Shown piece by piece: positions 33,217 to 42,371 of a stretch of DNA of 64,000 nucleotides. This DNA is from Symbiodinium microadriaticum. Lineage: Eukaryota; Sar; Dinophyceae; Suessiales; Symbiodiniaceae. The notes under the pieces were generated by a model, which was given only the letters and a program-made list of their open reading frames with translations, was not told the DNA's origin and ran no database searches. A program made the translations under genes and the position numbers. How positions within the stretch are numbered: the stretch's first letter is position 1; each line of letters begins with the position of its first letter. The stretch covers positions 1 to 64,000 of the forward strand of contig LSRX01000757.1 of NCBI GenBank assembly GCA_001939145.1, given 5' to 3'.

Positions 33217-33470
33217 CAGTAGTAGGAGTAGTAGTAGCGGCAGCAGAGTATGGAGGAGTAGGGGGAGTAATGAGTAGGAGGAGTAGGAGGAGGCGGAGGA
33301 GGAGGAGGAGGAGGAGCAGGAGTAGGAGGAGTATGGAGGAGTAGAAGGAATTTGAGGTGTAGGAGAACAAGTACAAGTACAACGATTAGGAGAAGGATGA
33401 TGACGACGACGACGGCTACGACGACTACGACGACGACGACGACGACGACCACGCCGACGACATGACGACA
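32925..33470 (+). repeat. Long GGAGTA/GTAGTA/GGA and GAC repeat array
   Basis: GGAGGA, GGAGTA, GTAGTAGGA and GTAGTA units run almost without break from 32925 to about 33350 and pass into AAC and GAC triplets to about 33455. The G and A are almost all on one strand. Open frames of more than 200 codons on both strands are artefacts of the period-3 repeat. Confidence 0.97.
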
Positions 33471-33779
33471 ATAGCAAAAATAATAGGAAAAAACACAGTT
33501 GCAATGCTGTCGGAGCCTTGTGAAAGCACTGAGTAGCTTTCAGCGTCAGGTTCCACAGCTTGCCAACGTGAGGGTCATGCTGGTAGGGGAGCAGAAGGCA
33601 GAAAATTCGGTCCCAGCCTCTATCGGAGTCTGCGAGAGTGTGGCCTCTTCGAATTCACGAGTCACCAGGTGTCCACCATGGCCGTCTCGTACAGACCTGT
33701 CTCCGATGCCGACGAGCTTAGCCTTGAGGACACACCGGGCACCCTCCAAAACCCGCTGGTCATCTTGCGCATATCGTTT

Positions 33780-34290
33780 AGAGGGGCATCTCCTGCAGGC
33801 ACTGGAGCCAACCGGCTTTGACTTCACCGGTGCTTCAGCAATCTCGCTGGGCCACGAGGTCTGCAATCCGCAGCCGAAGCTGCAGCGAGTTTTTCTGTCG
33901 ACGATGCCAGTAAGGTCATTGCAACAAACGCCGAGACGATCCGAATACGGGCATCTACTTATGCAGAGGCCGCACACAGCCCGCCGAAAAACTTGGGGAA
34001 GCTGCAACGCAGGGATGCCTTTGTGCTGACTTCTTTCCAGGTCAATGTGGACATCGTCATTGCCAATTTCCGGCTGGGGCTGAACGGGGGCCCGACGCTC
34101 TTCAACCTGATTACGAGACTCAACAACGGGGTTCAAGCCCCAGCTCAGTCACCTCATGTCACGATGCGGCGTCGGCAGTGGTTGCTTCCCTTGCAGGCTC
34201 AGATGGACGAGGCGCTCAACTTTCGTTCTGGCTTCCGACTGCCGGGCAGAGCGGCTTGGCAAGTCGGTGGGTGAGTAGCTCGATTTCGGA
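33780..34290 (+). CDS. Exon-like region of gene A with a P-T-GFDF module
   Basis: One frame gives LLQALEPTGFDFTGASAIS. From about 33850 a second frame is better, with AAEAAASFSVDDASKVIATN, ETIRIRASTYAEAA and VNVDIVIANFRLGLNGG. The switch near 33850-33895 means an intron, a frameshift or a pseudogene. The module resembles those at 31.9 and 38.1 kb. Confidence 0.35.
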
Positions 34291-34699
34291 ACTCGGTCGA
34301 TGCTGCCGTTTTGCGGCGCGCAACTGCAAATGCCGCTGTAGCCGAGGTTGCCGTTACAGGGAAGCAGATCAGCAGCGAGTGAGCCACCTGCTGTGACAGC
34401 CGCCCTTGTGATTTATCTTCGTTTGTCTGCCCTCGAAAGCTCGCGCGGTTTATACCCCTGCAAGGTACAAGCTCATGCCAGAACTGTATCCCGTGCCATC
34501 TCTTTGGGAGGCCTCTCGAACCGTAAACTCGACGTGAGGAGAGTGCAGCCTGACATCCTGACACGAAGAGGTCCGGATGGGTGAGTTTGCGGTTGTGGAG
34601 CTGCCCTTCACTGTGACTATCAACTCTGCGGCCTCGTCCTCAGTACAAGCCATGTTACTTAATTCATTCCTAGTTACTCAGCTACCCAAACATCCATCC

Positions 34700-34853
34700 A
34701 TGCATGCATGCGTTCGTGCGTGCGCACGTGCATGCATGCATGCATGCATGCATGCATGCATGCATGCATGCATGCATGCATGCATACATACATCTACACG
34801 AACACCACGCGCGACTGAACCCCCGCCCGCCCTCCCGCCCGCCCCCGGTGCAT

Positions 34854-34888
<35 letters not shown>

Positions 34889-34895
34889 TGCAAGC
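34700..34895 (+). repeat. ATGC and CGCA tetranucleotide arrays
   Basis: An ATGC array (about 34701-34785), which is self-complementary and could form a hairpin, is followed after 65 bases by a CGCA array (about 34852-34888). Confidence 0.95.
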
Positions 34896-35159
34896 ATGCA
34901 TACAGTTTCCGTAGTGAAGTCTTCCCCGAGACTACCCTCCCGTCCTTGAAGTCCCGCTGCAGGTCGGCAACTTGATGCGCTTGAGAGCTCCTCCATACGA
35001 CCTACAGGTGCACAGATGCCGGGTGTGTTCAGTCCATCTGGAGCCTTCATAGTGCTTGGTTGCACAGGCCCAGGACTTTAACATCATTCAGAGCGGAACG
35101 GCTGAGACCGTGACCTCCGAGGCCGCATAACGTGTACTTCTGCTCCCTTTCATTGGATG

Positions 35160-35336
35160 TGTCTTTGGCACCTGGTGGAGGTCACGAGCACATCTTCCGG
35201 CGAGATGGTGGTTCGCCTCGGGACGCAGCTCTTCAGAGGAGTTCTCTACGAGGCCTCTGCTCTGGGAGCTTCTGCCCTGAGCTCAGGGGCTCCTCTTGGC
35301 AGTGCCAGGCCTCGGTGAGAGCTCTCACTCCGAGAG
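35160..35336 (+). CDS. Exon-like segment, possible end of gene A
   Basis: The frame gives EMVVRLGTQLFRGVLYEASA and continues LGASALSSGAPLGSARPR to a TGA at about 35331. It is hydrophobic and protein-like but unidentified. It lies about 100 bases before the possible spliced-leader relict of the CAP gene. Confidence 0.25.
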
Positions 35337-35436
35337 TCCCGAACCCCACAGATGCCATGTGGAGCATCGAGGTGGGCTGTGGGGCAAGACTTCTGAGAAG
35401 TTTCTGAGGGAAGGGATCCGAGTCTTAAAGCGATTG

Positions 35437-35456
35437 CCACAGCCATTGGCTTAGAA
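35437..35456 (+). promoter_or_regulatory. Possible relict dinoflagellate spliced leader
   Basis: CCACAGCCATTGGCTTAGAA resembles the 22-nt dinoflagellate spliced leader, sharing its AGCCATT and GGCT blocks, with two bases missing from the T run and several substitutions. It lies 31 bases before the CAP gene ATG. Relict leaders in genomic DNA are known marks of genes that were reverse-transcribed from trans-spliced mRNA. The match is imperfect and could be chance. Confidence 0.4.
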
Positions 35457-35487
35457 TGCTTAGGTTAGGGTGAAGGTGCAAGTGGCC

Positions 35488-37284
35488 ATGCCGCCACATG
35501 CTCGAGTTGTAGAGATCTTCCTGGTGTTTCAGGTCTTCCAGGTCACCTTAGCCAGTCCAAACACCACCTGGACCTTCTCCAGACGCCTGCAGGATGAGGC
35601 TTGGGGCGACCAAGGCCACTGCACGGCGAACTTCAATCCGGCGGAAATCAGGGCGGACCCCAGCCGCAACGATCCGCAGAGGTGGGTGGACGCCCACAAT
35701 TATTACAGAGCCTGCCATGGAGTTCCTGGGCTGGCATGGGGAGAGGAGCTGGTGCAATATGCCAAAGCCTGGGTGGAGAAGCTTCTGCAGCATTGTGCGA
35801 GTGGGGCCGACCTGGCGGCATGGGCACAGGCATCCTCGGGCAGGCCCCATGATCCCAACCTCTACACAGGTGTAGAGCTACCGCAGCAAGCGGAGAATTT
35901 GGATGCCCGCCAGTTCAACTCAATAAACGATCCACCGGAGGAGAGTGTCTGGGACTGGTATCGGGAGGTCTTGGCATGCCCGGGGCAAGGGAGCCAGCCG
36001 GGCTGTGGTGCGGAGTTGAACCATTACACTGCTCTCATCTGGAAGGACGCACGTCGCGTTGCTTGCTGGGTTGGGCTCCGCGGAGACTTGCGGGTCGTGA
36101 GCTGCCGGTATGCAGCTGCTGCGGGGGGTTCAGATGCGGGGTGCAGCGTGCCCAACACTGTTGGACCTCCTAACACTGGGGGCTGCCAGCATGGAGTCGG
36201 CAATTCCGGCGACCCCGAGGTACCAGCTTTGGTCAAGCAGTGTCCGAAGATGCAACCACCTGCTCAGGTGGCACCGGCATTACCGCCACTTCCGCCACAC
36301 CAAGCCCCCCCAAGCCATGAACCCTGCATAAATCACATCTGCATGCTTAGCTGCATCCAGAAAGGTCAGCTGGGTGCGTGTGAGCGCTGCCTGCACAGTG
36401 AGCAATGCGCAGATGGATTCTACTGTTGCCCCTTCATGAAAAAGTGTGTTAAGGATGGTGGGCAGAAGTGTCTGACCCCGATCGCCTTTTGCCAGCCTCC
36501 GTGCATGGATAGCCAGCCCATTGACCAGTGCTCGTGTCACCCCAAGCAAACTGATGACAAGTTTCCATGGGGTTGGCAAAAGCCCACTTGCAAGGCGAAC
36601 GAGCAGCCACTGGTGGTCACAACCACACCGAAGCCGACAACACCGCCCACCAAGCTAATCTTCTCAGGAGTAAAGAACCCAGCCCAGTGGAACCGCTTGA
36701 GTGAGTTCGTGCGCAGCAAGGTCGTAGAGTGGAAGGCATCCAAGCTGTGTGCAAGCATAGATGCCACAACCCCATCACCGCAGAAGCAGGATGTCTTCCT
36801 GTCTGCAAAGGCTACTTTCGCGTTGACCTTCAGTGACATGAGCGGCCTGACCCCGGTCACAGGCGAGTTTGAAGGCATCGTACCAGTGATGCAAACCACC
36901 GGCCAAGCAGAGATTGACCAGCTCTGCGGTGCTGTGCAGCGCCTCTTCGCGGCGGACGGCTTGCAAAGTACGGCGGAGTCGCCAGCGTCAAGCCTTAGCC
37001 TGATTCTGGTCTTGCTGTCAGCAGCGCTGATCATCTCATTGGCGCTTTTCGCATTTTTCCGTCAGCGACGTCCTGCAGAGCCTCGGCTGGGTCAGGGCCC
37101 AGGGGCCACTGTAAGAGCCACGCATTCGGTTTGGTTTTGTTCTGCCACAATATCCTGTTCTGTTGAGTTTCAGAGATGTAGCAAAACTGGCAAGACAAGT
37201 CAGTTCTACCAGGCTTCTGCATCGGCGGGCGCTGAGCTGATGGACGAAGCTTCCAACCTTCTGGCGTCTGGTGTGATCGCGTAG
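35488..37284 (+). CDS. CAP/SCP-domain protein with Cys-rich module and C-terminal membrane segment
   Basis: The frame of about 598 residues starts at ATG 35488. A GTG at 35470 is also in frame, but the ATG gives a good signal peptide (VVEIFLVFQVFQVTLAS). The CAP (SCP/PR-1-like) domain follows, about 35680-36120, with VDAHNYYRACHG near its start, paired Cys and the CAP signature HYTALIWKDARRVACW at about 36024-36071. A P-rich linker leads to a Cys-rich module (about 36320-36590) containing SEQCADGFYCC, which resembles small disulphide domains. A T/P-rich stalk and a globular part come next. A hydrophobic helix (SLSLILVLLSAALIISLALF, about 36990-37060) is then followed by RQRRP. It is therefore probably a type I membrane protein with a CAP ectodomain. 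CAP proteins are secreted, and their activity varies (lipid or sterol binding in several), so the role here is unknown. A 63-base intron-like piece sits in the tail. Confidence 0.75.
   Translation: MPPHARVVEIFLVFQVFQVTLASPNTTWTFSRRLQDEAWGDQGHCTANFNPAEIRADPSRNDPQRWVDAHNYYRACHGVPGLAWGEELVQYAKAWVEKLLQHCASGADLAAWAQASSGRPHDPNLYTGVELPQQAENLDARQFNSINDPPEESVWDWYREVLACPGQGSQPGCGAELNHYTALIWKDARRVACWVGLRGDLRVVSCRYAAAAGGSDAGCSVPNTVGPPNTGGCQHGVGNSGDPEVPALVKQCPKMQPPAQVAPALPPLPPHQAPPSHEPCINHICMLSCIQKGQLGACERCLHSEQCADGFYCCPFMKKCVKDGGQKCLTPIAFCQPPCMDSQPIDQCSCHPKQTDDKFPWGWQKPTCKANEQPLVVTTTPKPTTPPTKLIFSGVKNPAQWNRLSEFVRSKVVEWKASKLCASIDATTPSPQKQDVFLSAKATFALTFSDMSGLTPVTGEFEGIVPVMQTTGQAEIDQLCGAVQRLFAADGLQSTAESPASSLSLILVLLSAALIISLALFAFFRQRRPAEPRLGQGPGATVRATHSVWFCSATISCSVEFQRCSKTGKTSQFYQASASAGAELMDEASNLLASGVIA
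37111..37173 (+). other. Probable 63-base intron in the CAP gene tail
   Basis: GTAAGAGC starts right after GGGGCCACT, and TTGAGTTTCAG ends before AGATGTAGC. Its length is a multiple of three and it holds no stop, so the frame is open whether or not it is removed. The piece inside is T-rich and protein-unlike (F, W, C, S), which favours an intron. Confidence 0.5.
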
Positions 37285-38048
37285 TTAGGCGGATACCATG
37301 CCTGTAGCATGGAACCTGAACTGGGCTGGGGGACGATCAGAAGACGCATGGCAGTGTCGTGTTGGATCATGTCATGACTCGAGGCAATCAACATGTATGG
37401 CTGGTCATTATTTCAAATTATTTCACATCCAGCTCATCTGTTACTTACCGTGCCACCGCATGCTGAAAGCAAGCTGGTGCTTCATGGAACGGCTCTTCAG
37501 TTCCCAGTTTTCACGTCATCCTTCTGGTAACCAGGAGAAGGACCACTTGGGACTTGAGATGCCAAATTGTCTGGCGACTTATGACAAGGCACTCTGTGCG
37601 TGAGCAGTGCCTTCGGCGGAAATGCTTCGCATCGCTTTGCATGGCACCTTTGTAGCTGCATGCGGAGACAGCGATGTGGCCCTGTGCGATCGCTTGCAGT
37701 CTGTGTGCAGATTCTGGATGGCAGCCAGCTGCCCTTGAACACCAACGACGGGCTCACCGAGGCAGCTCCGACGCTGCAAAAAAGAAAACCTCACGAGCGC
37801 CTCCTTTCTGAGCACGTTGGCAGGGCTTCCGTCTCGTGGAGCGGGCAGAGCTGACAGCCGCTTGACTAGAGGTTTCTCACTATGGCCGACGTGGGTCTCT
37901 TTTGCTTCGGTCAAAGTTTCAAAGCGCGCTGCAACGAGAGCGAGGTGCAGGCTTCGCGTTCACCTCCAATGGCCGCGATTGATGTTAACGTCCTCACCTC
38001 AGCAGTGCGTCGCAACATCGCATGTACGCTCATCCATGCGCTGCCTAG
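37285..38048. other. Intergenic or intron sequence
   Basis: No domain is found. A frame from ATG 37882 has a hydrophilic, protein-like start and could be the first exon of gene B. Its GTACGCTC and GTTGGTGG sites near 38030 could be donors, but this is weak. Confidence 0.3.
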
Positions 38049-38525
38049 TTGGTGGTGGACCCGAAGTCTTCCCAGCCGGATGAGCTGATCCTGGTCGCAC
38101 CTCTTGGCTTCAACTTCACGCCGTGGCTAAGCAACAACTTCATTCGTGTCATGTCCCGTCATTGTGAACTGCAGCTCACTCGTCAGGAACTGCCTTGTAA
38201 CGAGTCCGACACCCAAAATGCTTTTGTTCCAAGCTTCATCGCTTCCATTCTGCGAGAGCGAGGCTCCTTCAATCGCGTCACTTCCTGCCAGTTGTGTGAG
38301 GCTCAGGCTTTTTCAGTAGCCTGTGCACCTATGCAACCACAATGGGTGCACTACCAAGGCACGGCAACGTTGCTGGACGAGCTTCCGCTCGGCTCACTGT
38401 TGCACGTGGGCGGCTCGGTAACTGTCGCTATGCCGCTATGCTCCCTTTGCAGTTTTGTGAGCAGTGGGTGTTGGCTGGAAGACTCAGGTCTGACATCCGT
38501 GCTCGAGCAGGTTGTGGAATCCTAA
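38049..38525 (+). CDS. Exon-like region of a P-x-GFNF modular protein (gene B)
   Basis: The frame reads SSQPDELILVAPLGFNFTPW, then FIRVMSRHCELQLTRQELPC with several Cys, ending in TAA. It has the same P-x-GFNF centre as 31.9 kb (EAPTGFNF) and 33.8 kb (EPTGFDF), which suggests repeated modules or paralogous genes on both sides of the CAP gene. Function is unknown. Confidence 0.35.
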   Translation: MVVDPKSSQPDELILVAPLGFNFTPWLSNNFIRVMSRHCELQLTRQELPCNESDTQNAFVPSFIASILRERGSFNRVTSCQLCEAQAFSVACAPMQPQWVHYQGTATLLDELPLGSLLHVGGSVTVAMPLCSLCSFVSSGCWLEDSGLTSVLEQVVES

Positions 38526-38599
38526 GCACCGCCATACCTTGTGGAACCAAAGGCAGAAAAGTGCAGCTGATAAGTCCACGGTTGTGCTTTTGTCCATGC

Positions 38600-39610
38600 C
38601 TTTGTTGAGGTGATCAAGGTGACAACACCGGCGCAGAATCCCCCCAGCACCAGCTGGTTTATCAATGCACTTCGGCTGCCTTTCTTTAAAATCGAGTCAG
38701 TCCGTAGCGTCTGCAGACAGCTCACAAAGGCGCGAGACATGGCCAGCGACCTGCAGCTTGCGTGGGGGGAGGACATCCCAGTGCTCAAGGTGTTGCCATC
38801 AAAAGTGAGGATTTCGGTTTTAATTGAAGGATCCCTCCGGGGTTCTGATTCGGCAGATGTTGGGTGTGGAGCTCAGCCAGACGGAACGAGACTGGGTGCT
38901 CGGATTTTCTGCTCTTGGCGCTTCCGTGCTTCAGGTGCGCATGTCCTCTATCCCGGCATTCCACAAATTCCTGGCCAGATGGCTTTCAGTTTTATCACGA
39001 ATGCTGCTGGCCTCAGAAGGCAAAGCTCGTGTACGATTGTTTCACTTATGCACTTGCCTTGTGGAGTGCCAAGGAAAAAATCGAATCAGGTGGAGCCATC
39101 CGTGTAGGATATCCGACGTCGCTCTGGCATGTCTTTCAACGATGCCCTCAGCTGGCCTGAATCTGTGGGACGACAGGGACATCGAGGTCCTGTGCAATGG
39201 CCTGTACTTGAGCCAGGCCAGGTTGCGTTTGAAACGAGAAGTGCTTGGCAGTCTGAACAGCCTGGCTTGGGCAGGTGGCGATTACCGGTGAGGTGACTTG
39301 CATGAACTTCATCCAGGAGGCACTGAAATTACCGCTTTTCGCAATCGACGCTTTAATTTTCCTGGTCCAACAGGGCTACTTCGAGCTTCGGCTGGACAGA
39401 CCGCTTCCCCCTGGCCAGCAAGCTTTTACAGCAAGGGCCTTGCAAACGCAGCGTGAATTTACAAATGAAGCTGCTGATGCTGCCACGACCCTGCTTAGCC
39501 AGGTCACTAGCACCTGCCCAGCGGCTGTGAATGACAACGTATTCTACATCATCATTCTGACGCCGACCGGTCAGGCAGAGAGAGCAAGACAATGTTCGAG
39601 ACTGGCTTGA
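38600..39610 (+). CDS. Further exon-like segments of gene B
   Basis: Three pieces look coding. They are VIKVTTPAQNPPSTSWFINA (about 38610-38670), HVLYPGIPQIPGQMAFSFIT (about 38938-38997) and YFELRLDRPLPPGQQAFTAR (about 39373-39435), the last continuing to VFYIIILTPTG at about 39540-39572. They sit in different frames, so introns separate them. The L-D-x-P-L-P-P-G-x-x-x-F phrase fits the beta-rich modules of this protein type. Confidence 0.35.
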
Positions 39611-39789
39611 GTTGTAAAGCCAGCCGGAAGGTGTCAGACGCAGCAATGAGCATTCCTGGCCTACGGATCCAACACGGCCTGCCAATTTCAGCAATGCCTC
39701 TAATCTGGGGCATGGCCGAGCCGAACAGGCTGCTCATCCGTTTGGTGCTGTTTTTACTTATTGTAAGAGGTCCAAGAGCAGAAGGCTTG

Positions 39790-40005
39790 CAGTAGGACCT
39801 TATGGCTTTATGGCCTACAGACTCTGAGGAATACCTTCGTCAGCACCGGCATTGAGCTGCTCGCAGAACTGCCTTTGAAGGCCAGGTCCGGGTCCCATCT
39901 CGAGACGTGCCCCGGGGTTAACCGGGCGCCGATGCAGGATCCACCCATCATGAGCGAGATTATTATTGAGATGCCTCCGGACTTCTCCCACCAGGCACAA
40001 GAGTA
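39790..40005 (+). CDS. Exon-like segment of gene B, near its end
   Basis: The frame gives LRNTFVSTGIELLAELPLKA and later MSEIIIEMPPDFSHQAQE before a TAA at 40003. I-E-M-P-P-D-F is close to the P-x-GFxF centre of the other modules. It may be the last module, or a donor near the end may lead into the charged segment that follows. Confidence 0.35.
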
Positions 40006-40396
40006 AGAGGGAGGCCACTTCAGGAATCCACCAAAACGAAGAGCTGGAGGTCCAGAAGACAGCGCAGCTGGAGACCTTGACAGAACCACTTCCACGAAGA
40101 GAAGGCTTCGTAGACACCGGGACACGCAACGATGCAGCGATGCCTTCGAAGACATCCTTTCTGCGCAGGCGGCTGGTTAGACGTCACTGATCCACGAAGG
40201 CCACCAGTGTAGTTCATGCAGTCGAAGCCGGGTTGTTTCGGCCAGAGCGTGGCAGGCTCAGGCTGCTAATGGATGAGGAAGCCATCCAGAAGCTGGCCAT
40301 TGGCTCGTACAGGCAGTGTGATAAATCATCTCACTATGGTCAATCATATTTATGGCCACTGATATCAAATAGTATACACAGCTGTTAGTGCCTTTA
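40006..40396. other. Unassigned
   Basis: A charged, K/R/E-rich frame lies at about 40010-40187 and could be a cytoplasmic tail exon of gene B. Beyond that nothing is recognised. Confidence 0.25.
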
Positions 40397-40690
40397 AGGT
40401 TTTGATATTAGTGGTTGTTGTGATTGTGGTTGTTGTGGTTGTTGTAGATGTTGTGGTTGTTGTAGATGTTGTGCGTTGTGATTGTCGGTGTTGTGGTTAT
40501 TGTACTTTGCTTGTTGTGGTTTTGGTGGTCGTTCTGGGGGGCCGGTATTGACCGTTATCACCGTTATTATCGTCGTTGTTTGTGTCGCCGGCGCTATTGA
40601 TGTCTCTAGTGCTACCAAGGTCATCACGTCACACTTCTTCTTGCAGTTGCAATTGTCTTGTTGTTATGCATTGCACGAAGTGCTAACAAT
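40397..40690 (+). repeat. GTT/GTTGTG-rich microsatellite
   Basis: GTTGTGGTT and GTTGTAGAT units dominate to about 40520. They then pass into degenerate TTG and GTT triplets as far as AACAATAACAAC at about 40684-40696, where the GC-rich element begins. Confidence 0.85.
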
Positions 40691-40832
40691 AACAACCCCA
40701 TGTTTGCTGGAGGCAGGGTCTCATGCTTCGTCCGTCGAGTCGTGGCTCGAGAGTGTCACCAGGGACCGAGAGGGCTCCAGGCCCCTCGGGCCCTGGGGGC
40801 ACTAAGGACGAGATCCTTGTTTCTCTCGAGCC

Positions 40833-42350
40833 ATGGCTGTGGATCTTCCCACGGATGCCCAGTTGGCCACCATTACCACGATTGCTCAAGCAATCACGTG
40901 GGTTGGGTTGGATGCGGCCGCTTGGGCGTCAGTGGATGTGGCCTTGGGCAATGTTCCCAGTCTTCGGATTTTGGGGAATATCCCGGCCGATGCATTGCGG
41001 TTGGCAGTGCACGCCGCGCGCGTTGCCGTCCCCGCCCAGGGTACCCCCGGCGACCCCGGTCACGTTGCTGCCTCTCAACGGGGGCTTACGGTCGTGGAGT
41101 CAACGCAGGTGGGGTTGCTTTGGAGGGTAGCGCGGCGGAAGGCGGAGAAGGCCGACACGGACCTCTTCTTGACCACCCCTACCCCAGCCCTTACGACGGG
41201 GCCTGGGGGTGGGGGCGTGGGTGCGGGCACCGGGCCGCCGGCCCTAGCTGTGGCCGCTGCGGGCTCGGGGAACGACCCCGCCAAGAGGAAGATCAAGGTT
41301 AGCAGTGTCCTTGACCAGGCCGATGAAGCCGAGGTTCCCGAGCTGAACCGGGCGGAGATCGACGGCTACTTCAAGGTCCTGGAGAAGAACAAAGGAGGAC
41401 CAGTTCGGCCCGAGACGGAACCCTCACCTGAGCAGGTATCCGCTCTCAAGGTGCGACTGGTTGACCTGGACATGTCCCCCTACGCGGACTTCGCGCTTTT
41501 CGTCGGGTTCCAGCACCGCTTCGCCAAAAGCCTAAAGTTCAAGAACCATCTGCTACAGCCGGATGGGTCCTTTAGGACGGTGGAGGTGCCGGGGCCCCCG
41601 AACTACGATGCCTGGTTGGCATCGTGGAGCGTGTTCGAGAACGCCCTCCTCATGTTCGAGGTCAAGGACCCTGCCGGGGAGCGGATCCCTATGGTCACCC
41701 AGAGCGCCCTGGATTTGTACCGCGATAGGTTCAGAGACCTTGTGGTCCGGTACCCCCAGGTGTGGCACCTGCTGGTGGTGGCCGAAGATAGGTGCCGCTC
41801 CGAGCACTTCCCGCGGCTTCGGAGGAAGCTCGCGGAAGACCACGACCATGGTCTCGAACCCCGGTTTCAGCCGGGGCGACCTTGGGAAAGAGTTTTCCGG
41901 GTGGCGGCACACGATAAAGAATACTGGGATGAACATGTGCGTGACCCGGCTATCCGCTTCATGGCCTCAGGCAAGGTCAAGTCCCAGCCTGGTGGCACCG
42001 GCTCGGGCACTGACCTCACGGAGACCCAGGAAGGGACTCGGCAACGGCCTCCCCGAAAGAGGAAGTACAAGGAGAAGTTGGACAAGCAGGGAGAGACCCC
42101 TGGCGTCCCGCCGCCCCCGGCCCCCGTTGCGGAAGGCAAGGGAGGGAAGGGGAAGGGAGGAAAGGGCCTCAAGCGGGACGCTAAAGGGCGCTTCCTCACC
42201 GATCAGATGGGTCGCAACATCTGCTTCGGTTACGGCGAGGGGACCTGCAATGCCGAGACCTGTCCTAAGGGTTATATGCATATCTGCCAGAAGTGCCTGG
42301 GCAAGCACCCGCTTAAGGCGTGCCCAGGGCTTCGGAAGGCAGAGAACTGA
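40833..42350 (+). CDS. gag: DIRS-like gag protein with CCCH and CCHC zinc motifs
   Basis: A 505-residue protein starts at ATG 40833. The N-terminal part is A/V/G-rich, a central region (about residues 170-380) is likely the capsid-like part, and a basic GKGGKGKGGKG tract precedes the zinc motifs. The C-terminus has C-x7-C-x4-C-x5-H (from CFGYGEGTCNAETCPKGYMH) directly followed by the knuckle CQKCLGKHPLKAC (C-x2-C-x3-H-x4-C). It would bind element RNA and build the particle. The frame ends in TGA (42348-42350), and the same frame is then open through the next gene. Confidence 0.75.
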   Translation: MAVDLPTDAQLATITTIAQAITWVGLDAAAWASVDVALGNVPSLRILGNIPADALRLAVHAARVAVPAQGTPGDPGHVAASQRGLTVVESTQVGLLWRVARRKAEKADTDLFLTTPTPALTTGPGGGGVGAGTGPPALAVAAAGSGNDPAKRKIKVSSVLDQADEAEVPELNRAEIDGYFKVLEKNKGGPVRPETEPSPEQVSALKVRLVDLDMSPYADFALFVGFQHRFAKSLKFKNHLLQPDGSFRTVEVPGPPNYDAWLASWSVFENALLMFEVKDPAGERIPMVTQSALDLYRDRFRDLVVRYPQVWHLLVVAEDRCRSEHFPRLRRKLAEDHDHGLEPRFQPGRPWERVFRVAAHDKEYWDEHVRDPAIRFMASGKVKSQPGGTGSGTDLTETQEGTRQRPPRKRKYKEKLDKQGETPGVPPPPAPVAEGKGGKGKGGKGLKRDAKGRFLTDQMGRNICFGYGEGTCNAETCPKGYMHICQKCLGKHPLKACPGLRKAEN

Positions 42351-42368
42351 CGGGGCCAGGAGGCCCCG
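42351..42368 (+). promoter_or_regulatory. GC hairpin directly after the gag stop codon
   Basis: CGGGGCC, loop AGGA, GGCCCCG: a perfect 7-bp stem begins at the base after TGA. With the UGA-CGG context it is a candidate readthrough-stimulating element. GC-rich surroundings raise the chance of accidental stems. Confidence 0.45.
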
Positions 42369-42371
42369 CAA

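Noticed and set aside
32758-33504. Proteins of 166-248 residues across the repeat
   Set aside because: Poly-L, poly-V/G and poly-S/Y translations are products of a period-3 microsatellite.
34701-34895. CRISPR or other spaced repeat array
   Set aside because: The ATGC and CGCA runs are contiguous microsatellites without spacers.
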